From Lyngbya sp. CCAP 1446/10 (GTDB lineage Bacteria; Cyanobacteriota; Cyanobacteriia; Cyanobacteriales; Microcoleaceae), in contig NZ_JAIGNI010000040.1 in assembly GCF_026130175.1 (NCBI RefSeq), positions 1 to 55,445 of the forward strand: a stretch of DNA of 55,445 nucleotides. Reading direction: 5' to 3'. The notes under the pieces are model-generated. The model was given only the letters and a program-made list of their open reading frames with translations. It was not told the origin of the DNA and ran no database searches. Shown here one piece after another: positions 1 to 10,000 of the stretch. The translations under genes and the position numbers were made by a program. Within the stretch, counting starts at the first letter, position 1. Every line of letters starts with the position of its first letter.

Positions 1-340
1 CAAGCTCCGTCAGGTTAGTCAAGGATGCTAGTGGTTTGATGTCGCTGATTTGATTGTTGATGAGGAAGAGCTCCGTCAGGTTAGTCAAGGATGCTAGTGG
101 TTTGATGTCGCTGATTTGATTTTCTTCGAGCCAGAGCTTCGTCAGGTTAGTCAAGGATGCTAGCGGTTTGATGTCGCTGATTTGATTTTCTTCGAGCCAG
201 AGCTTCGTCAGGTTAGTCAAGGATGCTAGCGGTTTGATGTCGCTGATTTGATTGTTGATGAGGAAGAGCTTCGTCAGGTTAGTCAAGGATGCTAGCGGTT
301 TGATGTCGCTGATTTGCTTTTCGCTGAGGTCGAGTTCCGT
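1..340. repeat. 66-bp tandem repeat encoding LRR units
   Basis: The motif gtcaggttagtcaaggatgc recurs at 9, 75, 141, 207 and 273, an exact 66-bp period equal to one 22-residue leucine-rich repeat. Two variants alternate in the linker: one encodes FLINN, the other WLEEN. A sixth, more diverged unit lies around 339. Copies differ by only a few bases, including at silent positions. Confidence 0.95.
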
Positions 341-574
341 GAGACTAGAAAGTTTCCGATCGCCCGCATCGCAATCATTAGTCCCTGCTTCCTCCAACAA
401 CACTTCAACAGTATGTTTAGTTTCAGGACTCAAATCAGCTTTTTGGCGACACCAATCGGCAAATGTTCGCCTATTGTTTCCCGGTTGCGCCCTCGCAACT
501 TCGGAGTAAAGCGCATTTCCAGATAATGCTACGATCGCGCTCAAAGCAACTACTATCAACTTTCGTAAATTCAT
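1..574 (-). CDS. Exported leucine-rich-repeat protein, C-terminus cut by window edge
   Basis: The minus strand is open from an ATG at 574 down to base 1 with no stop, so only the first 191 codons are visible. The start MNLRKLIVVALSAIVALSGN is a signal peptide with an Ala-rich cleavage area (VARAQ), so export is expected. Residues about 37-77 form a short Cys-containing domain (TFADWCRQK ... NDCDAGDRKL). Then come internalin-like 22-residue leucine-rich repeats of the form LTNLTxLxLxxNQISDIKPLAS. Five full 66-bp units start near 273, 207, 141, 75 and 9, with a divergent first one near 339. The repeats are almost identical at DNA level, which implies recent expansion or gene conversion. Such LRR arrays bind proteins; the partner is unknown. 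The family is clear, the exact role is not. Confidence 0.85.
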   Translation of the reverse strand, partial: MNLRKLIVVALSAIVALSGNALYSEVARAQPGNNRRTFADWCRQKADLSPETKHTVEVLLEEAGTNDCDAGDRKLSSLTELDLSEKQISDIKPLASLTNLTKLFLINNQISDIKPLASLTNLTKLWLEENQISDIKPLASLTNLTKLWLEENQISDIKPLASLTNLTELFLINNQISDIKPLASLTNLTEL

Positions 575-857
575 ATATTTCTGTGTAACTTTGTTTGCTA
601 AATGGATAATTGTGCATCAATACCAAAGAAACCGGGTTTTTATCGATATTAAAGGTGGCGATAGAAGATTTTTGCACAAAACCCGGTTTCTGCCTCAGCC
701 CGATCGATGAAAAGATAACAACAACTAACAAAAAATAGCCCCTATAAGGTACAGACAGGTATGCAAACTGTCCCAGTTCGATCGCGCCCCTTCAGATATA
801 AATTAATAATAGATTCAAAAACAACTCTTTAATCTCACACAAATCGCAACAATCCTT
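575..857. other. Intergenic region between divergent LRR and aas genes
   Basis: This gap separates two divergently read genes, so it must carry both promoters; no convincing -35/-10 pair was picked out. It holds one copy of the GAAACCGGG inverted-repeat element (627-692). A reading frame on the minus strand across it lacks family resemblance and is treated as spurious. Confidence 0.6.
627..692. repeat. Dispersed inverted-repeat element (GAAACCGGGTTTT type)
   Basis: The arms agaaaccgggttttt (627-641) and aaaacccggtttct (678-691) are inverted complements around a middle of roughly 37 bp. The same arms recur at 38301-38367, 43378-43450 and 45160-45224, so this is one member of a family of non-coding, probably MITE-derived elements. 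Confidence 0.75.
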
Positions 858-2795
858 ATGAACAACACATCCTATCAAATGAGTGACATTGAACGCGCCA
901 ACCTCAGCCGCACGATCGACTATAGTTCCATTCGATCGATACCTGAAATTTGGGCGATCGCCAAACAGCGATTTCCCCAAACCGTCGCCCTCCACGACCC
1001 CCACACCCAGCCAGAAATCAAACTCACCTACACCGACCTCTACCAACAAATCCAGCAATTCGCCCGCGGCTTGCAAGCCCTCGGCATCGAATCCAACCTC
1101 GAAGAAGCAATCCCTCCCCGCGTCGCCCTCTTCGCCGACAACAGCCCCCGCTGGCTGATAGCCGACCAAGGCATCATGACCGCCGGGGCCGCCAACGTCG
1201 TTCGAGGCGCCACCGCCGACTCCGAAGAACTCCTCTACATCATCCAAGACAGCGGCAGTACCGCCTTAGTAGTCGAAAACCAGGCATTACTCAAAAAACT
1301 CCAACACCGCCTCCTCGACTTACCAGTCCAACTCGTCGTCCTCCTCTCCGACGAAGAACCGGAAACCAACCAAACCCTCAACACAGTCAAATTTTCCGAA
1401 GTCATGGCCAGAGGGGCAAACCGCCCCCTCAAACCCACCAACCACAAGCCTCAAACCCTGGCCACCCTCCTCTACACCAGCGGCACCACTGGCAAACCCA
1501 AAGGCGTGATGCTGACCCACAGCAACCTACTGCACCAACTCACCACCTTGGGCACAATTCTCCAGCCCGAAGCCGGCGAATCTGCCCTCAGCATCCTCCC
1601 CAGTTGGCACGCCTACGAACGCACAGTCGAATACTTCCTGCTTTCCCAAGGATGCACGCAAATTTACACCAGTATTCGCTATTTCAAACAAGACTTTAAA
1701 ACTTGCAAACCCCAGTATATGGTCAGCGTTCCGCGCATCTGGGAATCGATTTACGAGGCAGTACAAAAGCAATTTCGGGAACAGCCGCCCAACAAACAAA
1801 AATTGGTGAATTTCCTGTTGTCTACCAGCCAACAATACATAGAAGCCCGCCGCATTTTTCAAGGATTAACTCTCAATTTAAAACCTGCTTCTGCTTCCGA
1901 AAAACTAATCGCCCGCACCAAAAGCATTCTGTTGTCGCCCCTCCACGCGATCGCCGAAAAACTGGTTTACCAAAAAGTTCGGGAAGCTACGGGAGGACGT
2001 TTTAAGTGGGCAATTAGCGGCGGCGGTTCTTTGGCCGCGCATTTAGACAATTTCTTTGAAATCGCAAATATCGGTTTGTTAGTCGGGTATGGTTTAACTG
2101 AAACATCCCCAGTTTTGACTGTCCGCCGCCCTTGGCACAATCTTAAAGGTTCGGCGGGACAGCCGATCGCCCATACCGAGATTAAAATAGTAGATCCCGA
2201 AACCAGACAGCAACTGCCCACAGGCCAGCGCGGTTTAGTATTGGGTCGCGGGCCGCAAATCATGGCAGGATATTATCTTAATCCCGAAGCTACTGCTAAG
2301 GCGATCGACTCCGACGGCTGGTTTGACACTGGCGATTTAGGCTGGCTGACACCGGGAAACGACTTAGTTTTGACTGGGCGGGCCAAAGATACGATCGTCC
2401 TCAGCAACGGCGAAAACATCGAACCGCAGCCGATCGAAGATGCCTGCCTCCGCAGCCCCTACATCGACCAAATTATCGTAGTAGGCCAAGACCAAAAATC
2501 GATCGGCGCCTTAATTGTCCCCAATTCAGAAGCCCTACTCAAATGGGGCGAAACTCAGAGTCCGCCAATACAGGAAATTGACTGGAATAGCAAGACAATT
2601 CAAGACTTATTCCGCCAAGAGTTGAACCGGGAGGTGAAAAATCGCCCCGGATACCGCGCGGACGATCGCATTGGCCCGTTCCGGTTGATTCAGGAGCCGT
2701 TTTCGATGGAAAATGGAATGTTGACCCAGACCCTGAAAATTAAGCGCCCGGTTCTGACTGAACACTACCGCGATATGATTGACGGGATGTTTTGA
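858..2795 (+). CDS. aas: Acyl-ACP synthetase / long-chain fatty acid ligase (AMP-binding)
   Basis: This 645-residue ANL-superfamily adenylating enzyme activates free fatty acids with ATP. In cyanobacteria the single member of this type (Aas) loads acyl carrier protein and recycles fatty acids from membrane turnover. Visible motifs are the P-loop-like LLYTSGTTGKPKGVMLTH (residues about 204-221), YGLTETSP in the middle, and GWFDTGDLG followed by a TGRAKDTI-type hinge near the C-terminus. Length fits the family. The ATG at 858 lacks a clear Shine-Dalgarno; a second ATG seven codons on (879) is an equally plausible start. It stands alone on the plus strand, divergent from the LRR gene. ACP rather than CoA as acceptor is inferred from cyanobacterial orthologues. 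Confidence 0.88.
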   Translation: MNNTSYQMSDIERANLSRTIDYSSIRSIPEIWAIAKQRFPQTVALHDPHTQPEIKLTYTDLYQQIQQFARGLQALGIESNLEEAIPPRVALFADNSPRWLIADQGIMTAGAANVVRGATADSEELLYIIQDSGSTALVVENQALLKKLQHRLLDLPVQLVVLLSDEEPETNQTLNTVKFSEVMARGANRPLKPTNHKPQTLATLLYTSGTTGKPKGVMLTHSNLLHQLTTLGTILQPEAGESALSILPSWHAYERTVEYFLLSQGCTQIYTSIRYFKQDFKTCKPQYMVSVPRIWESIYEAVQKQFREQPPNKQKLVNFLLSTSQQYIEARRIFQGLTLNLKPASASEKLIARTKSILLSPLHAIAEKLVYQKVREATGGRFKWAISGGGSLAAHLDNFFEIANIGLLVGYGLTETSPVLTVRRPWHNLKGSAGQPIAHTEIKIVDPETRQQLPTGQRGLVLGRGPQIMAGYYLNPEATAKAIDSDGWFDTGDLGWLTPGNDLVLTGRAKDTIVLSNGENIEPQPIEDACLRSPYIDQIIVVGQDQKSIGALIVPNSEALLKWGETQSPPIQEIDWNSKTIQDLFRQELNREVKNRPGYRADDRIGPFRLIQEPFSMENGMLTQTLKIKRPVLTEHYRDMIDGMF

Positions 2796-2849
2796 AAATA
2801 TTCGCAGGACTTGGGGAATGGAAAAGCAAAAATTATCCCAACACCCGAG

Positions 2850-3012
2850 TCGCGAGTCCCAGTCCTCAGTCCTCAGTCCTTAATCCTCAGTCCTGAGTCA
2901 TTAGTCCTGAGTCATTAGTCCTCAGTCATGAGGAAATGTTTATCAACTAATGTTTATCAACTAATGACTAATGACTAATGATTAATGACTAACGACTAAT
3001 TCCTAATTCCCA
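2850..3012. repeat. 7-bp short tandem repeats (agtcctc / ctaatga)
   Basis: The gap between aas and the ylqD-like gene is largely degenerate heptamer tandem repeats: cctcagt/gagtcat units first, then ctaatga/actaatg units. Such STRRs are typical of intergenic DNA in filamentous cyanobacteria. Confidence 0.85.
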
Positions 3013-3031
3013 ATTGACAAGCAACAAATTT

Positions 3032-3472
3032 ATGGAAGCACAATTACTCTTGAAGCGATCGATTAACGTTAAAGTCGTCGTTACTCCCCGCTGGAAAGAA
3101 GAAGCTCAACAGCAACTACAAGCACAAATCAATCAAATAGATTCTCAGCTACAACAGCTAGAAATGCAAGGGCAGCGGATGGTTTCAGAAATCCAAAAGC
3201 AAAACCTGCAACCCCCCGGCCCGCAAGTAATGCAGCAAATAGAAAACATTCAAGTGCAGGTAAATCAAAGAAAGAGTGAACTGCTAGAACAGAAAAATCA
3301 AAACCTGCAACAGCTTCAGCAAGTGCAGGTGCTAGACCTCGAACAAGAAGTGAGTCAAGGTCAAATTGACGGCACGTTCACCGTTGGGCTGGGAGAAAAC
3401 TTGATTCAAAAAATGCAAGTAGAAGTTCTGCTCCGCGATGGCATTGTCGAAGAAATTCGAGGTGATATTTAG
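3032..3472 (+). CDS. YlqD-family coiled-coil protein
   Basis: A 146-residue, highly charged, Gln-rich protein beginning MEAQLLLKRSINVKVVVTPR. The N-terminal beta-type segment (KVVVTPRWKEE) is followed by a long coiled coil (about residues 20-100, many Q/L/E heptads with IDSQLQQLEMQ), then a small C-terminal beta region (GTFTVGLGENLIQKMQVEVLL ... IVEEIRG). This order matches the YlqD family (DUF2869-like), whose function is unknown. The ATG at 3032 is preferred over a TTG six codons upstream, which lies in the repeat-derived sequence. It precedes the E2 gene on the same strand, with a repeat-filled gap of about 180 bp. Confidence 0.75.
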   Translation: MEAQLLLKRSINVKVVVTPRWKEEAQQQLQAQINQIDSQLQQLEMQGQRMVSEIQKQNLQPPGPQVMQQIENIQVQVNQRKSELLEQKNQNLQQLQQVQVLDLEQEVSQGQIDGTFTVGLGENLIQKMQVEVLLRDGIVEEIRGDI

Positions 3473-3475
3473 AAC

Positions 3476-3520
3476 TTAGAAATTGGTAATTGGTAATTGG
3501 TAATTGGTAATTGGTAGGTA
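3476..3520. repeat. 7-bp tandem repeat (aattggt)
   Basis: Four or more copies of ggtaatt/aattggt run in tandem after the ylqD-like stop. Downstream to about 3635 lie further runs of gatcgccaa-type sequence. This is intergenic STRR sequence and accounts for a non-credible N-terminal extension of the next reading frame. Confidence 0.85.
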
Positions 3521-3651
3521 ATTTTGAGTTGATGGCCCCACATCTTCGGACTAGAGGCTGGCATAATAATAACTATTGCCGATCGCCGATCGCCAATTAT
3601 CAATCGCCAAATACCGATCGCCAATTACCAACTCACAAGGACTTTTTAGAG

Positions 3652-4947
3652 ATGATTCGCGAAGTTTTCATGCCAGCCCTGAGCTCTACCATGACAGAGG
3701 GCAAAATTGTTTCCTGGGTCAAATCCGCTGGCGACAAAGTAGAAAAGGGCGAAACCGTAGTCGTGGTTGAATCCGACAAAGCCGACATGGATGTCGAGTC
3801 TTTCTACGAAGGCTATCTAGCAATAATTATTGTACAAGCCGGCGAAGTTGCTCCAGTGGGAGCTGCGATCGCCCTGGTAGCAGAAACAGAAGCCGAAATT
3901 GCAGAAGCTCAGAAACAAGGAGCCGGCGCGCCAGCAGCCGCAGCCGCAGCCCCAGCAGCCCCAGCCCCTGTCGCAGCTACCGCATCAGCAGGTTTGCAGC
4001 AAAACGTCAGCCGCCAAAACGGCCGCAGCATTGTTTCTCCCCGTGCTCGCAAGTTAGCCAAAGAATTTAAAGTAGATTTGAATTCGATCAAAGGCAGCGG
4101 CCCCAACGGTCGCATTGTTGCAGAAGATGTGGAAGCAGCAGCAGGTAAAGCCCAACCCGCTCCGGTTCAGCAACCAGTCACAGTCCCCGCAACACCCGCA
4201 GCCGCAGCACCCGCAGCAGCGAAACCCGCAGCAGCGAAACCCGCACCCGCACCAGTCCCAGCAGTGGCGCTTTCCGGTAACAGAGTACCGATGAACGCGC
4301 TGCAAAATGCGGTAGTGCGCAATATGGAAGCAAGTTTGAGCGTGCCCTGTTTCCGCGTCGGCTATACAATTACTACTGACAATCTCGACAAACTCTACAA
4401 ACAAATTAAGTCGAAAGGCGTCACGATGACGGCTATGCTGGCAAAAGCAGTAGCAGTAACTTTACAAAAACATCCTCTGCTGAATGCTTGTTATGTGGAG
4501 TCGGGAATTCAACACCGGGCTGATATTAATGTGGCGGTAGCGGTGGCGATGGATGGCGGCGGTTTGATTACGCCGGTGTTGCAAAATGCCGATCGCCTCG
4601 ACATATATTCGCTCTCCCGTAGTTGGAAGGATTTAGTCGATCGCGCCCGCGCCAAACAGCTAAAACCTGACGAATACAGCACGGGAACTTTTACTCTTTC
4701 CAATTTGGGAATGTTTGGAGTAGATAAGTTTGACGCGATTTTGCCCCCGAATCAAGGCTCGATTTTGGCGATCGGCTCTTCGCGGCCGCAAGTGGTAGCC
4801 AACCAAGATGGTTTGATGGGAGTGAAGCGCCAAATGCAAGTAAATATTACCTGCGATCACCGGATTATTTACGGTGCTGACGCTGCATCTTTCTTGCAAG
4901 ATTTAGCCAAATTGATTGAGACAAATCCTCAATCTTTGACGCTTTAA
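3652..4947 (+). CDS. pdhC: Dihydrolipoamide acetyltransferase, E2 of pyruvate dehydrogenase
   Basis: This 431-residue E2 subunit transfers acetyl groups from the E1-bound intermediate to CoA. Residues 1-76 are a lipoyl domain with the lipoylated lysine in ESDKADM (Lys43). An Ala/Pro-rich linker follows (about 91-112). Residues 127-162 are the E1/E3-binding domain (VSPRARKLAKEF ... GRIVAEDV), then a second Ala/Pro linker. The catalytic acetyltransferase domain starts near 205 and ends with the active-site histidine in DHRIIYGADAASFL. The ATG at 3652 is chosen because MIREVFMPALSSTMTEGKIV is the canonical N-terminus and an AAGG lies 11 bp upstream. The frame extends further up but only into repeat-derived sequence. 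No E1 or E3 genes are adjacent. Confidence 0.93.
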   Translation: MIREVFMPALSSTMTEGKIVSWVKSAGDKVEKGETVVVVESDKADMDVESFYEGYLAIIIVQAGEVAPVGAAIALVAETEAEIAEAQKQGAGAPAAAAAAPAAPAPVAATASAGLQQNVSRQNGRSIVSPRARKLAKEFKVDLNSIKGSGPNGRIVAEDVEAAAGKAQPAPVQQPVTVPATPAAAAPAAAKPAAAKPAPAPVPAVALSGNRVPMNALQNAVVRNMEASLSVPCFRVGYTITTDNLDKLYKQIKSKGVTMTAMLAKAVAVTLQKHPLLNACYVESGIQHRADINVAVAVAMDGGGLITPVLQNADRLDIYSLSRSWKDLVDRARAKQLKPDEYSTGTFTLSNLGMFGVDKFDAILPPNQGSILAIGSSRPQVVANQDGLMGVKRQMQVNITCDHRIIYGADAASFLQDLAKLIETNPQSLTL

Positions 4948-5273
4948 TCAGTAGTCAGTAGTCATTAGTCAGTAGTCATTAGTCATTAGTCATTAGTTAT
5001 TAGTTATTAGTGAGGATTTTAGCGGTAGGGTGCGTCAGTTGTGAGATTGTGAGTAAAAGAGCAAAAATCTGATTATTCGCTCCGCACCCTACTTCTTGGT
5101 ATCATTGCGATCGCGAACGGGGACAGCACTCGAATATCATTCCGATATCAGCGGATTTGAGATCGCAACTAATAACCAATGACTGATAACTAATGACCAC
5201 TAACAACAGTCAACAGTCAACAGTCAACAGTCAACAGTCAACAGTCAACAGTCAACAGTCAACAGTCAACTGA
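4948..5273. other. Repeat-rich intergenic region with hairpin
   Basis: This convergent gap between E2 (plus) and the DUF3370 gene (minus) holds agtcatt/agttatt heptamers (about 4949-5011). A 10-bp inverted repeat GTAGGGTGCG (5025-5034) / CGCACCCTAC (5083-5092) follows. At 5207-5272 a run of about nine caacagt heptamers ends directly at the DUF3370 stop. No gene is seen. Confidence 0.8.
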
Positions 5274-6761
5274 CTAATTACTCGATCGCACAGTCAAGAC
5301 TTGCGGCGGCGTCGCATCCGGCGGATACAAGAAATCCACCTGCACCAAACGGCGTTCCCCCGGCTTCATATTCACATTCACCAAAGGTTCCCCCTGCTGT
5401 CCCCGGCGCTGCACGATGTGAATGTAGCGCGTCAAAGTTTTCCCCGTATCATCATTAAACATCACCCGCAGCGTACCTCGGAAAAATATCCGATTTTCCG
5501 GCGGATCGTAAAACATCAATCCACCCGATTTTGTATTTGATTTAATCGGTGTTTGCATTCTAATACTCACCGATTGAGACTCGCGAGATTTGTTATAAAG
5601 CGGAAAAGTTAAGTTGTATTGAATCCCGTAATTCCCGTGAGCAAAATAAGAAGTATCGGGATAGCGAGCTAACATTTTAGCGCTTTGAACTTGGCCAGTG
5701 CCAAAAGTACCCGTATCAGTAGTGCTAAAAGCATAGGAAAATGACTCGCCGCGCTTAGGAATCGTTAAATAATCGGTTCTCGAATTGTCAGTAATTTTAG
5801 CTTTCCACTCAGAACCTTCAGCTACTCCCGCCACGCGCCCGTAAATTTTTTGCAGCGGATTTTCGTCTGGCGGAGTAGGTGCTAAATCTCTCGGCCCCGC
5901 TAAACCTTTGGTATTTAAAATATTTTCCCACTGTTCTAAAGTCGGATGTTGTTCGACTCCATTTTTAGTTTGAGGAGCAAACATTGCTAAACTAGCTACA
6001 TAAACCGAATTGCTGCTCGACATTCGCATCAAAGTCGATCGCCCGTTGGAAGCAGGCGTAACATTCCCCACAGGTATCGGCAAATTCATCAGCATTCGGC
6101 TCTGCATGGCCGGAATCTCGATCTCCGCCGGCAAAATGCTTTGTCTGTACCCCCGCAGCACATCGCTCGTAATCCGGCTTCCAGGCCCCGCAAACACCGT
6201 GCCGAATCGATTTTCTAAATACGAGGGCAAATCGACAAACAACGCATCCGGGCGAGTTAAATAGGTAGCTCCTTGCAATACTTTTAAAGTAACAGGTTCC
6301 GAGTTGGGATTGTAGACAATTATTCCTTGAAATAAGGTGCGAGTTTCCCGGCGATTTTTAGCTTTGGCGATGTGGTGAGCGAAGATATCAAATCGACCTT
6401 TGAAGGGAAAGTTTAAGTGTGCAGAAGGTACTTGTTTGCCTTCTTGGGGAAATGTGGAGAGCAAAATGCCTTCGGTTTGCACAACTTCCGGGCTGTTGCT
6501 GTTGAAAACGGGAATGTTGTCGAGTTTTCCCGGCAAAACGCGCACTTGCTGGGGCACCGTTACGGTGTTCAGCGGGGCGGTTGTCACAGGTGGTGGCACA
6601 TCCCGTTCGTTTTCCGGTAGCGGGACTTCTGGCTGGATGATCAGTTCTTGGGCGGGACTTGTGGGGATTGCTTGAGCTAAGGGTAGAATTGGTAACAAAA
6701 ACATAGCTGCGATCGCGTTTAACTGAACTTGCCGATTGTCTTGACAGAGCAATCGACACAA
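5274..6761 (-). CDS. Exported DUF3370 protein
   Basis: A 495-residue protein matching the cyanobacterial DUF3370 family, function unknown. The N-terminus has a hydrophobic stretch ending AIAAMFLLPILPLAQAIP, a likely signal peptide cleaved after AQA. A Pro-rich linker (residues about 40-75) follows, then the conserved body with LPGKLDNIPVFNSNSPEVVQ, GRFDIFAHHIAKAKN, YGRVAGVAEGSEW and a C-terminal MKPGERRLVQVDFLYPPDATPPQ segment. A beta-rich periplasmic or surface protein is inferred. The start is uncertain: the frame opens with TTG at 6761; an ATG at 6704 would give a signal sequence without basic residues, so the longer form is kept. It is convergent with the E2 gene. Confidence 0.82.
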   Translation of the reverse strand: MCRLLCQDNRQVQLNAIAAMFLLPILPLAQAIPTSPAQELIIQPEVPLPENERDVPPPVTTAPLNTVTVPQQVRVLPGKLDNIPVFNSNSPEVVQTEGILLSTFPQEGKQVPSAHLNFPFKGRFDIFAHHIAKAKNRRETRTLFQGIIVYNPNSEPVTLKVLQGATYLTRPDALFVDLPSYLENRFGTVFAGPGSRITSDVLRGYRQSILPAEIEIPAMQSRMLMNLPIPVGNVTPASNGRSTLMRMSSSNSVYVASLAMFAPQTKNGVEQHPTLEQWENILNTKGLAGPRDLAPTPPDENPLQKIYGRVAGVAEGSEWKAKITDNSRTDYLTIPKRGESFSYAFSTTDTGTFGTGQVQSAKMLARYPDTSYFAHGNYGIQYNLTFPLYNKSRESQSVSIRMQTPIKSNTKSGGLMFYDPPENRIFFRGTLRVMFNDDTGKTLTRYIHIVQRRGQQGEPLVNVNMKPGERRLVQVDFLYPPDATPPQVLTVRSSN

Positions 6762-7064
6762 AACTTTACCACAACTAGGTTGCTATTTTTGGGGATTTTG
6801 GGATTTTAGCTGAATGTTTGCGGTAATTAGGGCGATCGACCAATTTATGAAGTTCTAGCCCCCCCTTAATAAGGGGGAGTTCTATGTAGCACTTATTTTG
6901 CAAAATGGTATTAGTTCTTCGACGGAAAAATGTGGTCCGATGACAAGACGCACTGGCCCATAACTGTGCGATCGCACTCTCGATCGACTACACCCCCACT
7001 ATACCCAGGACGGTGCAAACGGACTTGATATGATTAATTACCAATTACCAATTACCAACTTGCG
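6762..7064. other. Intergenic region, no gene seen
   Basis: This is the upstream region of the DUF3370 gene and lies beyond the 3' end of the large kinase gene. It contains a G/C hairpin cccccctTAATaaggggg (about 6859-6878), related to the ccccctta dispersed repeats at 19089-19243. Just before the kinase stop, at 7033-7058, are attacca heptamers. No promoter was assigned. Confidence 0.6.
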
Positions 7065-10000
7065 TTATTTCTGTTTTAGGACTACCAACGTAATGTCGTC
7101 AAAAACTTTCTGCTTGTCAATATGTTGCCGCACATCATCAATTACTGCTTGTCGAATTTCTTCAACTGTTTTGTGGCGATTTTCTTTCGCCACTTGGCAC
7201 AATCTTTCTATGCCGTAATACACTCGATTTATATTTATAGCTTCGGTAATTCCATCTGTGTAAAGCACTACTATATCCCCTGGATTAAGATGCACTTGAA
7301 CTTGGGAAACAAAACCAGAAATATCTTCCTCTAATCCCAGAGGAAAGCCGAGTTCCATTGTATCGATCAGTTCGATGTTACCATCAGTACGGACTACAAT
7401 TATTTCTTCATGTTGACCGCTGATGGTGAGGTTACTATCTTGATAATCTAACAAAGCCAAGGTCATATTTTTAGACGACTCAATGCGCTCGATATTGGCA
7501 TAAAGGGTGCGGTTTAACACATCAAGAAACTTCACCGGATCGGTTTCGTTCATTTGTTGGAGAGTGCGGACGGCGGTTTGCGCCATAATCATTAATACGC
7601 CACTTTCTAAACCATGTCCCGTAACATCGCCGATGCTAATTTTTACCTGATCATTTTGGGTTAGCACGTCGTAGTAGTCGCCACCAACTTCATCGGCAGG
7701 CTGCATATATCCAGCAATTTCTAATCCTTTAATTTGATCTAGTTCTGATTGTTTGGGCAAGATCATTTGTTGCAGTCGTTTGGTGACTTCCAACTCAGCA
7801 CTGAGGCGGATGTTTTCGGCTTTAAGTTTGTAGTTTAGGGCGCTAATTTCCTGGTTTGCTTCGGCGAGTTGGGCGGTGCGTTGTTGCACTTTTTCTTCTA
7901 AAGTTTGATAGAGGCGGGCATTTTCAATGGAGATCGCAGCTTGGGCGGAAATTATGTTGAGGACTTCTAGGCGATCGCGCGTAAAAGCCCCCGCTGTTAA
8001 ATTATTTTCTAGGTATAAGATGCCTACCAATTTACCTTGGTTAATCAGGGGGCTACACAAGATAGATTTAGGTCGCTGCTGAATAATATACGGGTCAGAT
8101 GCAAACCTGCTTTTATTCGTTGCATCATCGATCGCAAGAGTTTCTTGCGTGCGTGCTACATAATTAACCAGCGAGATAGGAATCTCTTGACTTTCAGTCG
8201 CTGACTTGGAGATTAATTGACATCGTTCACCCGTATATTGAGCTTCAATTTTCCACTTACCTGCTGGTTCAGGTATGAGGAAATAAAATTTTTCTGCTCC
8301 TGCGTTTTCCAGCAAGACTTGCATCAAATTCGAGAGCAATTCATCCAGATGAACTTTCCCTGAAAGCGCTTGGGAGGCTTTGATAATTGTTGATAAATCC
8401 AGCTCGTTTGCAGCACCTGAACTGGTAGAAGTGACAGTGGTTCTGGTCTGAACAATCATTTCGTCTCTTCCACTCGTCAGGCTCTTTTTCCTACCGACGA
8501 TAGGTGCGAGTAATTCAGCATGGCGCTCTTCTAAATCTTTAACTTTTGCCTTTGCTCCCCAGCGAATATAAGCATAGTAAGCGTCAATTAAATAGGTACG
8601 CGCTACTTTCTGACGACCTAAAGTTAAATAAAATTCTGCTGCGAGTTCATTGGCGAGGGCTTCATCCTGCACATATCCATTTTCCTTGGCTCCATCAATC
8701 GCCCGGTCGTAATATTCCATTGCTGAGAGAGATTGCCCCAATACGCGGGCTTTTTCTGCTTCTACTAAGTCATACTTGTGTTGGTAATTCATTGGGCAAT
8801 GGGAAGCCCGATATTTCATTTTTTCCTGATTTTCTTCTACTTGCTTTAAGTAATGTTGCTGCTTTGACTCGGTTTCCTGAAAATACTGAGCTAAAAGAGC
8901 CAAAGAATAGTAAAAAATATGTTCGGTAAAGCTAAAGTTAGCTTGGATAATTGTTGAATAATTGACTCCTGTAACACCATAATCTATAGCTCTTGCATAA
9001 TCTTTAAATAAATAGCAAAGCATGGTTTTAGCAAAAAACACTCTAAACAAGGCAATTGTATTATTAATTTTTTGAAGATATGCAATTGTTTCTTTCTCAT
9101 CTAATAAATCGCCAATTAATAGCAATTTATTGTGTGCTTGACCCATTAAATTTGCCACTAATTGACCGATAATTTTGATGAGATAAAGCTGATGTTCTTG
9201 GGAAAGATTAGCTGTTAAATCGCTATAGTGTTTTTGTTTCGCTTGCACATAATCCAGATGCTCTCCCTTGAAAAATAGATGCGAGCAGTAGTAATCAGCA
9301 GCATGACAAGCATATTCTATATCACCGACTTCTAAGCCGTTATTAATTGCTTGAAGCAAGGGTTCTATAGTGGTTGCCAAAGGCTTTTTTTGATGGTGAA
9401 TACTGATAAAAATATTAACGAATACTTTAGATAAAAACTCTTTTGCATTTGACCGCTCCAATAACTGCAAAGATATTTGACTCAGTTGATAGGCAGAATC
9501 TATATCTGGTATTAGCCAAGATATGAGCGAACCATACATAGAATAAGCGTAAGTAGAAAGCAACGAATTTCCATACTGAATCGAGAGTTCAATCATAGTA
9601 TATAGAATCGGTAGTGCCATTGCGCTCGATCCAAAACAAGCAGGAGGCCATATAAGAATTAAAATTTGCATTGCCGCTAGCTTGTAGGGAGCAGTCATTC
9701 TTGGCAGGTTAGTTAACTCTTCAAAATTTAAGTTTTGCGGAGCTGATTCAGCTAGGGATACTCCTAGTATTTCTAGAACTTGCAGTCCGGTATCTAACGC
9801 AGATTTAATCTGGTTTTTAGCAATTTCAAATCTAATTTTTAGATCGTATAATTTAACTTTTTCAAGGGTAGTTTTGGCGGTTTGCAGAGCGCGATCGCAC
9901 AAGAGCCCAGCTCGTTCTAAATTGGCATTGAGATATTCGGCTTCGGCCGCTTCCAGATAAAAATTAAATGTCAGATCGTATCTACTTTCCCAGCTATCTT

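Noticed and set aside
471..731. 86-codon minus-strand frame upstream of the LRR gene
   Set aside because: It overlaps the signal-peptide region of the LRR gene in another frame and covers a dispersed repeat; no family features.
792..1247. 151-codon minus-strand frame inside aas
   Set aside because: It is the antisense of a highly conserved coding region; its Gly/Val-rich content is a by-product of aas codon use.
3511..3651. 47-codon N-terminal extension of the E2 protein
   Set aside because: It is made of tandem-repeat DNA and lies before the canonical lipoyl-domain start with its own ribosome-binding site.
5207..5272. Regular caacagt repeats as a possible CRISPR array
   Set aside because: Units are 7 bp in direct tandem with no spacers; this is a short tandem repeat.
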